A DNA stretch of 64,000 bases from Craspedostauros australis (lineage: Eukaryota > Bacillariophyta > Bacillariophyceae > Mastogloiales > Achnanthaceae), in NCBI GenBank assembly GCA_026770025.1, contig JAMXDE010000007.1, forward strand, positions 62,001 to 126,000, read 5' to 3'. The notes below the pieces were generated by a model. The model had not been told where the DNA came from. It ran no database searches and saw only the letters and a program-made list of their open reading frames with translations. The translations under genes and the position numbers were made by a program. Positions 23,201-33,102 of the stretch are shown one piece after another (position 1 is the first letter of the stretch; every line of letters begins with the position of its first letter).

Positions 23201-23890
23201 GAGGACCAGGATTCCGACATTGATGATCCGTCGTACATCGACAATCCCAAGACCGGCGTCAAGGCGCGCTCGAAAAACGGTTCCGTGTCAGGCGCCTCAC
23301 CATCCACTCCGCACACACCGAACTGGGCACAGTCCTCCGAGCATGAGAGGAGGAAGCACAGCAAAGGAAAGAACAAGGACAGGAAGAGGACGTCGGGGAC
23401 TGCTACTGCAGTCGCAGATGCCGGCGAGTCGAGCAAGCATCCCAAGGAGCTCCTCGAAGCCACTGGAGAACATGGAATGGAAACTCCTCCTCCACCATCA
23501 ACATCGAAACGCATGCGGCGCAGTTGCGACGTTGGTCCGTTGATCATGAGTCTATCATCTCCCACTCACAGCCCGAGCAGCGACGCTGTGGAAGTCGAAC
23601 CAAGTCGGACAAAGAGAAAGAGAAAGGCAAAGACGCCGGTGACACGGCCCAAGCAGAAGGCAAGGAGGGAATTGAATCCTGAAATTGCTGCAATTCTCGC
23701 TGCACAAGCGCACGATAGTGAGAAGAGCTGCCGAAGAAAGCGGGACTTCGAGCTGGCAATGGAGCTGATGGCTAGGTGTGTCAATGGTTTGTCGATCGCC
23801 GATCCAGTGGGGAAGGCCACGACAGCCTTGGGGAAGGCAAGGATGCGAGCCAAACTGGAGGCTGCGAAGTTGCACTTCGCCAAGAAGTGA
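14261..23890 (+). CDS. Giant chromatin protein: TALE homeodomain + PHD + two extended PHD modules
   Basis: Inferred exons 14261-20244, 20518-20780 and 21009-23890 encode 3,042 residues. The introns (273 and 228 nt, GTAAGT donors) interrupt the second extended-PHD module, and splicing restores its Cys/His pattern (HAACAYWH; then FYLRCHDHG). In order: a Ser/Thr-rich disordered N terminus; a TALE/KN homeodomain at about 903-965 with the PYP loop extension and WFVNNRKR recognition helix; a disordered segment with acidic stretches; a PHD finger at about 1574-1624 (CMICDDG, CNVPVHQFCYG); an extended PHD at about 1656-1783 (CELC, HNVCAKW, CFICK, CHVTCARLSG, CPEH), as in JADE/BRPF proteins; a PHD-like Cys cluster at about 1857-1905; a second extended PHD at about 1946-2090; then a helical region and a long basic, Ser/Lys-rich tail. 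This predicts a sequence-specific DNA-binding histone reader in the nucleus. An upstream ATG at 13979 is less likely. Confidence 0.85.
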
Positions 23891-24149
23891 GGGAGGAACT
23901 GCATGGCAAGTCAACGGCGAGCTGGTGAACATGAGCAGAGCAGAGCAGCGTGCTTGCAAAGGTGCCCATACCATACGAGCTAGGCGTTTAGGTCATCGTT
24001 ATTGTCCATCTCAAAGGGCTGCGCTTGTGTTGTTGCTGCAGCAGCCCATCAGTTGCCTTCGCTTCAACTCTCGAATCCGCTTCCTCTTCTTGTTCGTACT
24101 TGTGCACTGCCGTAGTCCGATTGTGTACTACTAGATCTCTCCGCTGTTG

Positions 24150-24881
24150 TCATTGCGACGCACTGTTCCCATCCACCCATTCCACATCCATGTCGCAACC
24201 ACTCGCCAGGATCATGTTGGCCACGGGACATCGTACCTCCGTCTGCTCCTTGAGGACCTCCATCTGCTCGACCGGCACCGGCTTGCCGCGCTTGGCATGG
24301 ACCCGGATCGTGCCTTCGATACGCTGAAGACGAGACACGGTGACGGGCGGCGTCTGCAACGGCAATCCAATCGCACCGCGCTGATCGCGCGTGGCGGTGA
24401 TGTCGATGAATTCCAGACGATCAATGAGGAGCCGCTGCGGTGCCATGTGGCGTCCCACGAAGATGGCGGTGGCCTGCGTGCAACCCATCCAGGATGCCAG
24501 CAAGAGCTCGACGGGTTGCGGTGCCGTGTTGGTGCCGCCCATGGATTTGGGAATGTCCGTCGTGATGGTGAAGTTGGTGTTGACGGTTTGGGTGGTGGTG
24601 ACGGTGGAACGACCCGTCGCTTGGAAGGTGTAGGATTTGATGTGCTCGGTCGCATCATCATCATCATCATCGTGCGCGTTGCTACTGCTGTGGATGGCAG
24701 TCGTTGTACTCGTCGCAGCATCCGTACTTGTCGCAGTAGTCGTCCCAGTAGTTTTGGCAGTAGTCGTCGCGAAGGGTCGTCGTATCAACAGCTGTCTACT
24801 CAATTGTATTCGCATAGTATCGCTGTTGGATGATTTGAAGATGCCTCGGGAGAATGCCCGAGGGAAGGATGCAACGAACAT
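24150..24881 (-). CDS. OsmC-family protein, probably mitochondrial
   Basis: OsmC/Ohr-type proteins reduce organic hydroperoxides with a cysteine pair; many eukaryotic relatives are uncharacterised. The frame from 24881 gives 243 residues. The N terminus is basic and Ser/Arg-rich (SFPRAFSRG; MRIQLSRQLLIRRPF from the next in-frame Met at 24815), as for a mitochondrial presequence, followed by a Thr/Ala and poly-Asp linker. The OsmC fold covers about 85-243: a beta strand (SYTFQATGRST), MGGTNTAPQPVELLLASWMGC (helix carrying the first Cys) and RCPVANMILASGCD (second Cys region). Which Met is used is uncertain; an upstream in-frame Met at 25061 is unlikely. It is convergent with the giant chromatin gene over a 259-bp gap. 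Confidence 0.85.
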   Translation of the reverse strand: MFVASFPRAFSRGIFKSSNSDTMRIQLSRQLLIRRPFATTTAKTTGTTTATSTDAATSTTTAIHSSSNAHDDDDDDATEHIKSYTFQATGRSTVTTTQTVNTNFTITTDIPKSMGGTNTAPQPVELLLASWMGCTQATAIFVGRHMAPQRLLIDRLEFIDITATRDQRGAIGLPLQTPPVTVSRLQRIEGTIRVHAKRGKPVPVEQMEVLKEQTEVRCPVANMILASGCDMDVEWVDGNSASQ

Positions 24882-26504
24882 GGCGCCGCGTACGTTGATG
24901 CTGTTGTAGCTGTTGATGTTGAAGAAAAAGAAAGTTGCGAAGGTGATGAGGAACCTGATGTGTCTGATGTCGTTGGTTGCTGTTCTGCCCAACATCGTCG
25001 TTGCCCTGGCGACTGCTACCTGGTGCGGAGTAAGTAGTGTGCCTTGATGTTGAACAACCACCTTGTACGTACGTACTACTATGATGCGATGGAGTAGGAG
25101 TTGATGCTCTTGTTGCCTTTGTTGTTGCTATCTTTGGCCCCTTGCATCTTCTTCCATCTCACTCATCTGCTTTCTGTGACACACGAAACCAACGTTAAAA
25201 AAGATACGATCGTGATTGACGTGATGCCACGACTCATAGCATTCGTGCGAAAGAATTCCGGTTGTGGCGCGCATTCATGTGTTTGTGACACTGCAACGGA
25301 TAATCCTGCGCGAGCGTGACACTGGATCGGATGATTTTGAATTGTGTCACACACGCAATGGTGGTGGGAACGGAGCGAAGGAATCCTCAACACGAACGAC
25401 TGCCGAGACGAGAGAGCCAAGAGTGCCAACAACAGGAAACAACAGCAACGACAGCAACGACAACGGCAAGAAAGACGGAGGGCATCGACGTTGTGGGAAG
25501 GCGCAACCGCGATGGTGAGAAGTCAAGGAGGAGGGAACAAAGAGAACAAAGGGTCCAACGAGCACGCAAGAGTACGACTACTCGTGCGAAGAAGACTTCG
25601 TGGTGAATCGGGCACAGCTCTTCGTCAATCGGTCACAATGCAGCTTACACAATCCACAATTCACAATCCACAACGCAGCCAATCCGGCACGCAAGTAACA
25701 ACAAAGCCAAGAGTCAATCGCAACGAAGTCAATCGAAGTCCATTGAAGTTACTGCGAGTATCAGCCAAGCCAAGCTGAGAGGAGAGGAACGAAGGCACCA
25801 CACAAATCTTTTGCAGCACCATTCAAAGTTTGAAACCCAGAGCAACCACAAAGCGCAGAGGCAGAATAGCAAGCGCAGTTGGACATCAGCACCCAAGACG
25901 AACCGACGGTGAGTGCTTCCACACAGTATCATTGTTGTAGGTTGGACAACCAGAAAGTGCAAGAGAGCGGGCGCATCGATGAATGCGATGACGAAAACCA
26001 TGGCAAATGATCCCATCTTGTGAACAATCAGCACCGCAATTGGAGGGCCACGAGAAACCTCACGGACAAACCATCCGGCAGCTCACGCATCCGTCATCTT
26101 TCATTCTTTCTGCCATCATCTTTTGCCAAACCAACGGCCGCAAACGGTTGCGATTCCATTGAATTCCGACCCAATTGAGCAGACATTGATCAAAGAGACA
26201 AACCATCGCTTGTTTGAATTCAGGCTCCCAAACGACGTTCCTCAAAGCAAGGCCTTCAACAACGAAGCCGTTCAAGCCATTGTTGTCAAGATCAACGGCA
26301 ACAAATTGAACTCAACCGCTGAGCTCTCGAACGCATTGAGAGACTGTATCGTATTATAGAATACGTATCGGTTCAATCACAAACTATCTTCGGTGATATC
26401 CCAGCAGAGTACGATACGAGAGGATAGCAACGTCATTGAATCACTCTTTCGTAGTGGCAGATAAGCACGAGTGACATCATACATCACATAATACATCATA
26501 CATC
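24882..26504. other. Divergent intergenic region, no supported gene
   Basis: About 1.6 kb between the OsmC gene (-) and the rhomboid gene (+). It contains CAACAGCAACGACAGCAACG-type purine/CAA-rich sequence at about 25430-25480 and (CATCATACAT)n-like sequence just before the rhomboid start. Frames of 70-144 codons overlap one another on both strands without recognisable motifs. A 5' UTR intron for either gene cannot be excluded. Confidence 0.5.
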
Positions 26505-27985
26505 ATGAAGTCTTGGGGAAAGAAGAAGAAATCGGATTCCAGCACCGCCAGCGGCAGCACGCGGGGGACCAACAGAGGACGAAGCGCGAAAAGCGGCAAC
26601 TCTGCCGCTTCTGCCAGCCAAACCGCCGCAACAAGCAACAACAACAATAACAGTGATTCTCCAACCAGCAGCTACCAGCAATTCCAGGACGAGGTTCCGG
26701 CATGGCTGCAGCAGGAATCTGGCGCCGTCAATTCATCTAACCAAGCGAGAGCAGGTGGTGGCGGCGGCGGGAATGCCTTCTTCGATCACTCAAAGGAATC
26801 GCCCACTAAAACCTACAGGCGTGAATCGTCCGGAAATGGAAGCGGCAGCGTTGGTGGCCATGGGAGCCATCGTTCGAAGCAGAACAGGCGGAAGCACCAG
26901 AATCTGCATGAGCGTACTGACTCGGGCAGCTTCAGCCAGTCCGAGGACTTCCGTTCAATCTTTGACAGCAAGAACGAGCCGCTCAAACCCAATGGATCCG
27001 ATGAGGGTGAGGAAGAGGACATATACATCGTCAAGCAGAAGTACGGATACTTCAGTATCCTCTTCTCCGTCGGTCAGGTCGCAGTGCTGATCATCATGAT
27101 GGCCCAATGCGGCGTCGCGCCCATCAACATCAATCCCATGTTCGGTCCCTACCCCGATGCTCTTAGCGAATGGGGCGGAAAGAATGCCTTCAATATCCTG
27201 GAGGAGCACGAGTGGTGGCGACTCATCACGCCCATCATGCTGCATGCCGGAGTCATCCATCTTCTGTGCAACATCGCCGTGCAGCTCGAAACCGGCGCCT
27301 TCTTCGAGCGAGAATGGGGCAGCACCAACTGGCTCATCATCTACCTCACTTCGGCCCTCGGTTCCTCCGTCCTCTCCGTCATCGCCATGCCCGATGCCAT
27401 CAGCGTCGGTTCTTCCGGTGCCGTCATGGGATTGTTCGGTGGCAAGCTGGCAGAAGTTATCTGCCGCTGCTGCGAGTCCGATAAAACGGAGCAGGGACGC
27501 ATCGGTCATCAGGTTCGCAAGGAGCAGTGCGCCGGTGTCACCTGCAGCGTTGTTGTCGTCATGCTCTTTTCCTTCATACCCTATGGTACGTCATATGACT
27601 TTAGATGGATGTGTGTGTTGCTTCATGCACTGTTGCAAGCCATTTGTTGCTCAAACTCGCACTCACACTCGCACTCATCGATCTTGTCGTCATCCTCTCT
27701 TGTCAACCAACAGTGGACTGGGCGGCTCACCTGGGTGGACTACTCGCGGGTCTCGTCGTCGGTGTGATGGTCTTTTCGCTCAAAATCAAAACCCTCACTT
27801 GGAGATTGGCGTGGTTCATCGTCGGCACGGCCTTGACCGGCCTCTTCTTCGGCATTTCCCTATTCGCAATGTACAACGGCGACATCGACGTTGCCGACGA
27901 ATTGGAAGACGTCTGCGGCTACTACAAGGAGAATTTCGACAATTACGAATGCAACTGCATGCGAGATCAGCAGCAAGATCGTTGA
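26505..27985 (+). CDS. Rhomboid intramembrane serine protease
   Basis: Two exons, 26505-27585 and 27714-27985 (450 residues); the 128-nt intron has a GTACGT donor and CAG acceptor. Rhomboids cleave transmembrane substrates within the bilayer. The catalytic Ser304 lies in GSSGAVMG and the catalytic His366 in DWAAHLGGLLAG. An HLLCN motif at 252-256 supplies the oxyanion-hole His and Asn. The WWRLITPIMLH segment is the conserved loop-1/TM2 entry. The first about 175 residues are disordered (Ser/Gly/Asn-rich, poly-Gly, basic), after which TM1 begins near 185. The catalytic His is encoded only after splicing; reading through the intron gives a frame lacking it. The C-terminal tail after the last helix is acidic with several Cys. 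No signal peptide is seen, so a secretory-pathway or plasma-membrane site is plausible but unproven. Confidence 0.93.
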
Positions 27986-28075
27986 AGCAGGCAGCGTTAA
28001 TGCCTGCACTGCGAGTACGCAATTGAGCACAATTCTACACCATACAGCAGTTAAGTCTTTTGGTAGTGTCTGAAT

Positions 28076-28100
28076 GAACGAATGAATGAATGAATCAATC
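28076..28100. repeat. AATG microsatellite
   Basis: Imperfect (GAAT)n/(AATG)n run in the 146-bp convergent gap between the rhomboid and photolyase-hydrolase genes. Confidence 0.7.
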
Positions 28101-28131
28101 AAATGAATTAGAGAGAGCAAGTTTGCTTCTG

Positions 28132-30440
28132 TTACGCCACCAATTCCTTTGCTCGCAAGAACTCCGTGCGTTCCTGCTTGGTCGTCGCCATCCACTTTGC
28201 AATCGATTCGGCAACCAGCGACGGCACTTCATCATGCGGACAGTGTCCCGCCTGCAACGGGTCAATCGTGATGCCAGCTCGAAGCTTGCCCAGATCTTCG
28301 CACCGTGCCTTGGCGTCATTCAAAGGATCCAACACGCCTTGCGGCATCAGCACCGGCCCCTCAAACGTCGACTGCAAAGGCCCCTCGCTGCGTTGCATCA
28401 GCAGCTCATTGTACGGACGCGACGGTGGCAACTTGGTGCCCGAAATCATGACATTGATGGCACCGGGATCCAGCGAATCTCTCAGGATGTTTTGGCACAA
28501 GACCGTATCGACGGCCGCAGGATTGGTGGGATACAGATTGACGCAGATGGATTGGATGCGTGGGCGCAAGTAGGCCAAGATGGCGTTGCCCAACAGTCTT
28601 GCCAATGGCGGTGGGCTGTGGAGAGCATGATGAATTGGTGAGTGAGTGAATAGGTGAATGAGTAAGTGTTGGGAGGCAGCGAGTGAGAAAATGTTGGGAG
28701 ATCATCATACCAATAGTATCAAAGAACATTGAGCAACGCAAGATATATGACGCACAAGACCACGTGTACGTACCGCAACGGATCCAACTGACCGGCAATC
28801 GTCTTCTCCGCCGTCGTGACTTGCGTCGCAGCCGCTTCGGCCTGGTCTTGAATGATGCCGGCCGGATTCATGAGGATCACACCTGAGCATTGGCCCGTGC
28901 CGGGTCCACCCGATGCACTGAGCGTGTTCGACGTGACTGTGGCATCGTTGGCACCGGCGCACATGGCCGTGAATCCGCCGATGGAGTTGCCGCCGATGAC
29001 GACATTGCTGTTGACAACCAACTCCTGCAGGAAATCTCCAATCTGACATTCCCACGTGTATCCCGAGTACGTGATGGCTGGCTTTTCGCTGTGTCCGAAA
29101 CCCAACAAGTCGGGGGCGTAGCACGTGATGTCGTCGTTGTCGCTTCGCAATTCTTCAATGGTCTTGGCCCATTGCGTGCCAGATGCGCCGAATCCATGCA
29201 CAAAGAGGATGGCATCGTCGTCGTCTTCCGTGGGTGTCGTCATGGCGTACCGACAAAGAAATCCATGCCATCGCGTGTACTTGTACTGGAGGTCCTGCGA
29301 TGCCGTGCTCTCAGCTGTCTCCTTCATGCATTGGGCCGCGAACAATCGATGCCATTCCTGCCCTTCCAAGAAGGTGTGGATGGGATTGGTGAAGAACCGA
29401 TCCTTGTTGGCCTCAATCGACTTGGCGATGCGCCGTGGTGAGATGGTGCCAAAGAGCAGCGGAGCGGCCAGGTATCGAATCAGAAGCTCGCCCTCCAGGA
29501 GGTTGTTGACGTTGTCGGGCTGGAAATCCATGTTCCACTTCATCGTGGCATGCTCCAAACTGTTGGGATTGGTTTGAATGGTGGGAAGGTACTTGGCAAA
29601 TGCGGCATCCTGCTGATCGCAAACATCGACGTAGGTCTCGAGGAACCGATGGACGGTGCTTTCGCGGATACTGGAGGCGTCCATGCCACCCCAATGTGTG
29701 CCGTACAATCCCGTGTTGGTTTGGGCCTCGCATTGCTCGTCATCGAGCTGCAGCAACGATTGCACGCGCTTTGTGAACTGCTCCAAATCGAGCGGCGCAC
29801 CAGCCTCGAGCTCCAGGTTGGACGTCACGGACGACACCTCGACCGGCGCGTTGAGCTCCTGCGCGAACGTCTTTGCATACTCCGGATACATTGCGGGCAA
29901 CGCCCCGACGGCGTTCCACGGCGCGTCGCGCAGACGACACGACCACGGCACGACATCCAATCGCGATGATACGAGATCGCTGTAGGCGCCATACCCCATC
30001 GCGTTGTCGGCCGGACCCAAATCGCAGACATGCAGAGATCCCTCGATATCCGCCAACGCCTCGGCCTGCGTGATGACCTGCAATTCCAAATCATGCTGCT
30101 GCTTCAACGCGTCACGCAGACTTTCGACGGCATGATACAGCATGCGCGTCGTTTCGATGGGATGGGCGCGCATGCCCGGAATGTTGCGCAGCGTCCGGTC
30201 GTCGAGCACGACGAGGGGCAGGACGTTGGCATTCTGCGAGGCTCGGCGCAGTCCTTCGTGGTCGTCGACGCGCAAATCGCCGACACCGAAGAGGACGACA
30301 TCGGCGGTTGCCGACAAGGCCGTCGAGCGCACGTGGGGAAGCGGCGTCGTGAAGGCGTGCGCCGCTGGAAGCAGAGCGAGGACGCAGCTGATCGACAGCA
30401 ACATCGTTGGCGTTGGGATCCACATTGTGGTCGATTCCAA
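28132..30440 (-). CDS. Plastid-targeted photolyase-like / alpha-beta hydrolase fusion
   Basis: Two exons, complement(28132-28615, 28774-30440), 716 residues; 158-nt intron. The N terminus is a signal peptide (LLSISCVLALLPAAHA) followed by Phe-Thr-Thr-Pro, a plastid ASAFAP-type motif. Residues about 45-200 resemble the Rossmann-like N-terminal domain of DNA photolyases/cryptochromes (DVVLFGVGDLRVDDHEGL, VLPLVVLDDR). A helical middle section (about 200-400) looks too short and diverged for a full FAD-binding domain. The rest is an alpha/beta hydrolase: oxyanion VHGFGASG near 414, nucleophile Ser486 in GNSIGG, and the catalytic His expected at about 680 in GHCPHDEVP, on exon 2. The same architecture is, to my knowledge, found in a plant protein annotated as photolyase (Arabidopsis AT4G25290). 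DNA-repair activity is doubtful; a plastid esterase role is inferred. Confidence 0.88.
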
Positions 30441-30548
30441 AATTATGATGACGAGGATGTTGTGCCAACGAAAACAACGTCACAAAACGAAACGAATGAG
30501 GTGTTCACCAACTCATGACTAAACTAGGTACTCGTGACTCGCTTTATG

Positions 30549-32399
30549 TTAGAAAACGCCGGTGAGAAATCCAAAGACCTCGAATTCGACAATGGTGAAG
30601 TTCTCCTGATCGCAGAGGGGTTGGTTGTTGAAGGTATCGCACGGACCCGTGCTGCCGACCTGAAAATCATCCTCGATGCAGAGTCCGAAGGAACCGTCCT
30701 CTCCACCGCCGCCAAAGGCGATCATCTTGTGCGACGTGTCACAGATCTGGATGTAGCGGTTGGCGCCGGACCATTTGTGGACGCGTATTTTGTCGCTGTC
30801 CCGGAAAGCCTTGAAGAGGCAGGATTCGGCGGATCCGTAGTACTGCGTGTTCTTTTGGTTGTGCGCCTTCCACGGCGATCCGGCGTATCCGCCGAAGACC
30901 TCGTTGCGCGATGTGCGCACGACCAGCAGCGAGCGCTGGACTTCGTTCATGATGCGGAGGAAGGCGTCGAATGAATCGCCGTCCCTCGTGAGGCTGTACA
31001 GGCGCTTCCATTTGCAGTAGGAGACCGTGGACGGCAGCACGTGGATGGCCACCTGATGCATCTGGTCGTCGTTGAGGATGAGCGAGGGAGCATCAGCTTC
31101 CTCTTCCTCCACCCTGACTCTGGGCGTCAAGGACAATTCGTCCTCGACCTGCAGGCTGGTGATGTCGATGTGTCCCGACGCGCCTTCGCCAGATTTGGAG
31201 ACGCTGGGAGCATCGGCGACTCGCACGCCGTCATCATTGTCCTCCGCATCCTGCGACATGGCCGACAACGAGGATCTCGTGGTGCTGGTGACACCAGCAA
31301 CACCACCGCCAGCACCAACGCCGTTGCTGGCACTGGCCATCTGTCGAAAGGTCGAGTTTTCGTCGAGAAAGGACGACGAGGAAGACGACGCCTGCCTCTC
31401 CTTCTTTTCCGCCTCCGCTATCTTCTTGAGCTGACGCTCTGCCTCCGCCTGCAGATACTGCCGTCTCCTTCCGTTTCGCTGTCGCTGTATCCACGCGAAG
31501 CTCGCTGCCATGATGCCCATCGATGTGACGGAGCTGGATGTCGACTTGGACGCCGTTGCTGAATTGGATGTGGACGTCCGAGTCGATGCTGGCATTGATG
31601 TGGACGCTGATGACCTCGACGGACTGGTGAGCAGCGTTGCCTGAGTTGGCGATGATGGGTTCTGCTGGGTGTTTGTTGGTGATGTCGGTGATGCTGGCGT
31701 TGCTGAATTGGATGCGTGAGTTGATGGTGAAGTCGTTGGTGGCGAATCCGCCCGTTTGGCCGCCTCAGATGCAGAGATGGATGGAAAGGACGGCAGGTGC
31801 TTCTCTTCCGAGTGCTTTGGGGAGAAGTTGGAGAAGCTGGAGATGCCGGAGGACCTGGGGACGGTGCGGCTGTGGTTGGTGGGGGAATCGACCAGGACCT
31901 CGCCCACCAAGGAGCAGGACGCAGCCACGAACTTGTCCTCCTCGTCCTGCGCATGGGAGGCTTCGTCCTGATCCTGCTCTCCGTGCTGATCCTCTGTCTG
32001 ATCGAAAGGAACGCTTTCTATGCTGTCTTCAGTCATGACGCCCTTGATGCTGGGCAAGCTCTCGTCATCCGTCAAGGCTCTGCTCATCACGATGCGCTGG
32101 GGCTTGTCTGGAGTCAGTCTGCCTCGCATGGGGTCTCCTCCTTCCTTTGCCGCTGTCATGGTGCGAGTAGTGGTGCGAGTGGTTGTACGAGTATCAGTAG
32201 TCGTAGGTGTCTTCACTTGAGTGTCTGCTGATGGATTGGGTGCTGTCTCCATGCTACTACTGCTGTTGATGCTGCTGCTGATACTACTGCTGTCGATACT
32301 GCTGTCAGTGGCATCCTTCGAGTCCGAGCTTGTGGTGGGGCTGATGGTGGCCTCAAATTCGTTGGTGTTCTCAGACGTCAACTCAACGGCATTCGGCAT
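30549..32399 (-). CDS. TLDc-domain (OXR1-like) protein
   Basis: Single exon, 616 residues. The C-terminal 180 residues (about 437-616) are a TLDc domain, found in OXR1/NCOA7/TBC1D24 proteins that protect against oxidative stress and, in several eukaryotes, bind and regulate the V-ATPase. Supporting segments are KRLYSLTRDGDSFDAFLRI, VFGGYAGSPWK, SCLFKAF, YIQICDTSHKMIAFGGGGEDGSFGLCIEDDF and CDQENFTIVEFEVFGF. The N-terminal 430 residues are Ser/Thr-rich and disordered with poly-Ser and Thr-Arg repeats, plus a Lys/Glu helix at about 300-345. No LysM or GRAM domain is seen. The gene precedes the photolyase-hydrolase fusion on the same strand with only 108 bp between. Confidence 0.9.
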   Translation of the reverse strand: MPNAVELTSENTNEFEATISPTTSSDSKDATDSSIDSSSISSSINSSSSMETAPNPSADTQVKTPTTTDTRTTTRTTTRTMTAAKEGGDPMRGRLTPDKPQRIVMSRALTDDESLPSIKGVMTEDSIESVPFDQTEDQHGEQDQDEASHAQDEEDKFVAASCSLVGEVLVDSPTNHSRTVPRSSGISSFSNFSPKHSEEKHLPSFPSISASEAAKRADSPPTTSPSTHASNSATPASPTSPTNTQQNPSSPTQATLLTSPSRSSASTSMPASTRTSTSNSATASKSTSSSVTSMGIMAASFAWIQRQRNGRRRQYLQAEAERQLKKIAEAEKKERQASSSSSSFLDENSTFRQMASASNGVGAGGGVAGVTSTTRSSLSAMSQDAEDNDDGVRVADAPSVSKSGEGASGHIDITSLQVEDELSLTPRVRVEEEEADAPSLILNDDQMHQVAIHVLPSTVSYCKWKRLYSLTRDGDSFDAFLRIMNEVQRSLLVVRTSRNEVFGGYAGSPWKAHNQKNTQYYGSAESCLFKAFRDSDKIRVHKWSGANRYIQICDTSHKMIAFGGGGEDGSFGLCIEDDFQVGSTGPCDTFNNQPLCDQENFTIVEFEVFGFLTGVF

Positions 32400-33102
32400 C
32401 GTGTGACCTTCTTGGATCGACCTCCTCCAACAGCCTCTCCAAGACCGCTGTTGTCATGGGAGTCTCTGTGGCACCGTTGGCGTCCGCCAAAAATAGTGCG
32501 TTCTGTTGATGTCTTTGATAATAGCACAAAAAACAGCCCACGCTCCTCTTCTCCACACTCTCTCTGCACCACTCTGTGCTTCTCTACCACGAATTGTGTC
32601 ACGCCCCGTGTCCACAACGAGGCCAAATGCAAAGTGCGGAACGGAAACCCGTTACTTTGTCGTTTTTCGCTTCCCTCGCGTTGTATGCGCAGGTTTGTCC
32701 GTGTTTCGGATTCGCTGGCAAGTCACAAGCATGTCCCGTCGTCATTGTGGACGGAATCAAGTTTGAAATATGCGGCACGAACTCTATTGTCACAACGCAC
32801 GAGGTCTCTGTGCGCACACAATTCAAAAAAAGAAGACAACACATGCCAAAGAAGGAGAAGGAAGGAAAGAACCGTGACGAATTCGCCATTGCGATCGGTG
32901 TCAGAAGAAGAAGAAAATAACCTGACGATGGCGGCTCATGCATGACTATGTTGGATTGCATTCTGTTTGCACCAACGGGCGTATCAGAGTCCTCCACGAT
33001 ACTGTACGATACTCCACGATTGTACTCTGCTGAAGCTGGCACCATACTCGTACGGACAAGTGCCTCCTCCAGTAGCACCATACATACCAACACGGAGCTG
33101 AC
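32400..33102. other. Divergent intergenic region
   Basis: A 703-bp spacer between the TLDc gene (-) and the glycosyltransferase gene (+), probably carrying both promoters. Overlapping frames on both strands (up to 180 codons) show no motif I recognise. Confidence 0.5.

Noticed and set aside
20264-23890. Separate gene starting at 20264
   Set aside because: The first 85 codons are intronic; splicing 20244 to 20518 and 20780 to 21009 rebuilds an extended-PHD Cys/His pattern continuous with the upstream frame.
26123-26359. 78-codon plus-strand ORF upstream of the rhomboid gene
   Set aside because: Overlaps a similar-sized minus-strand ORF, no conserved motif, no splice link to the rhomboid frame that I could find.
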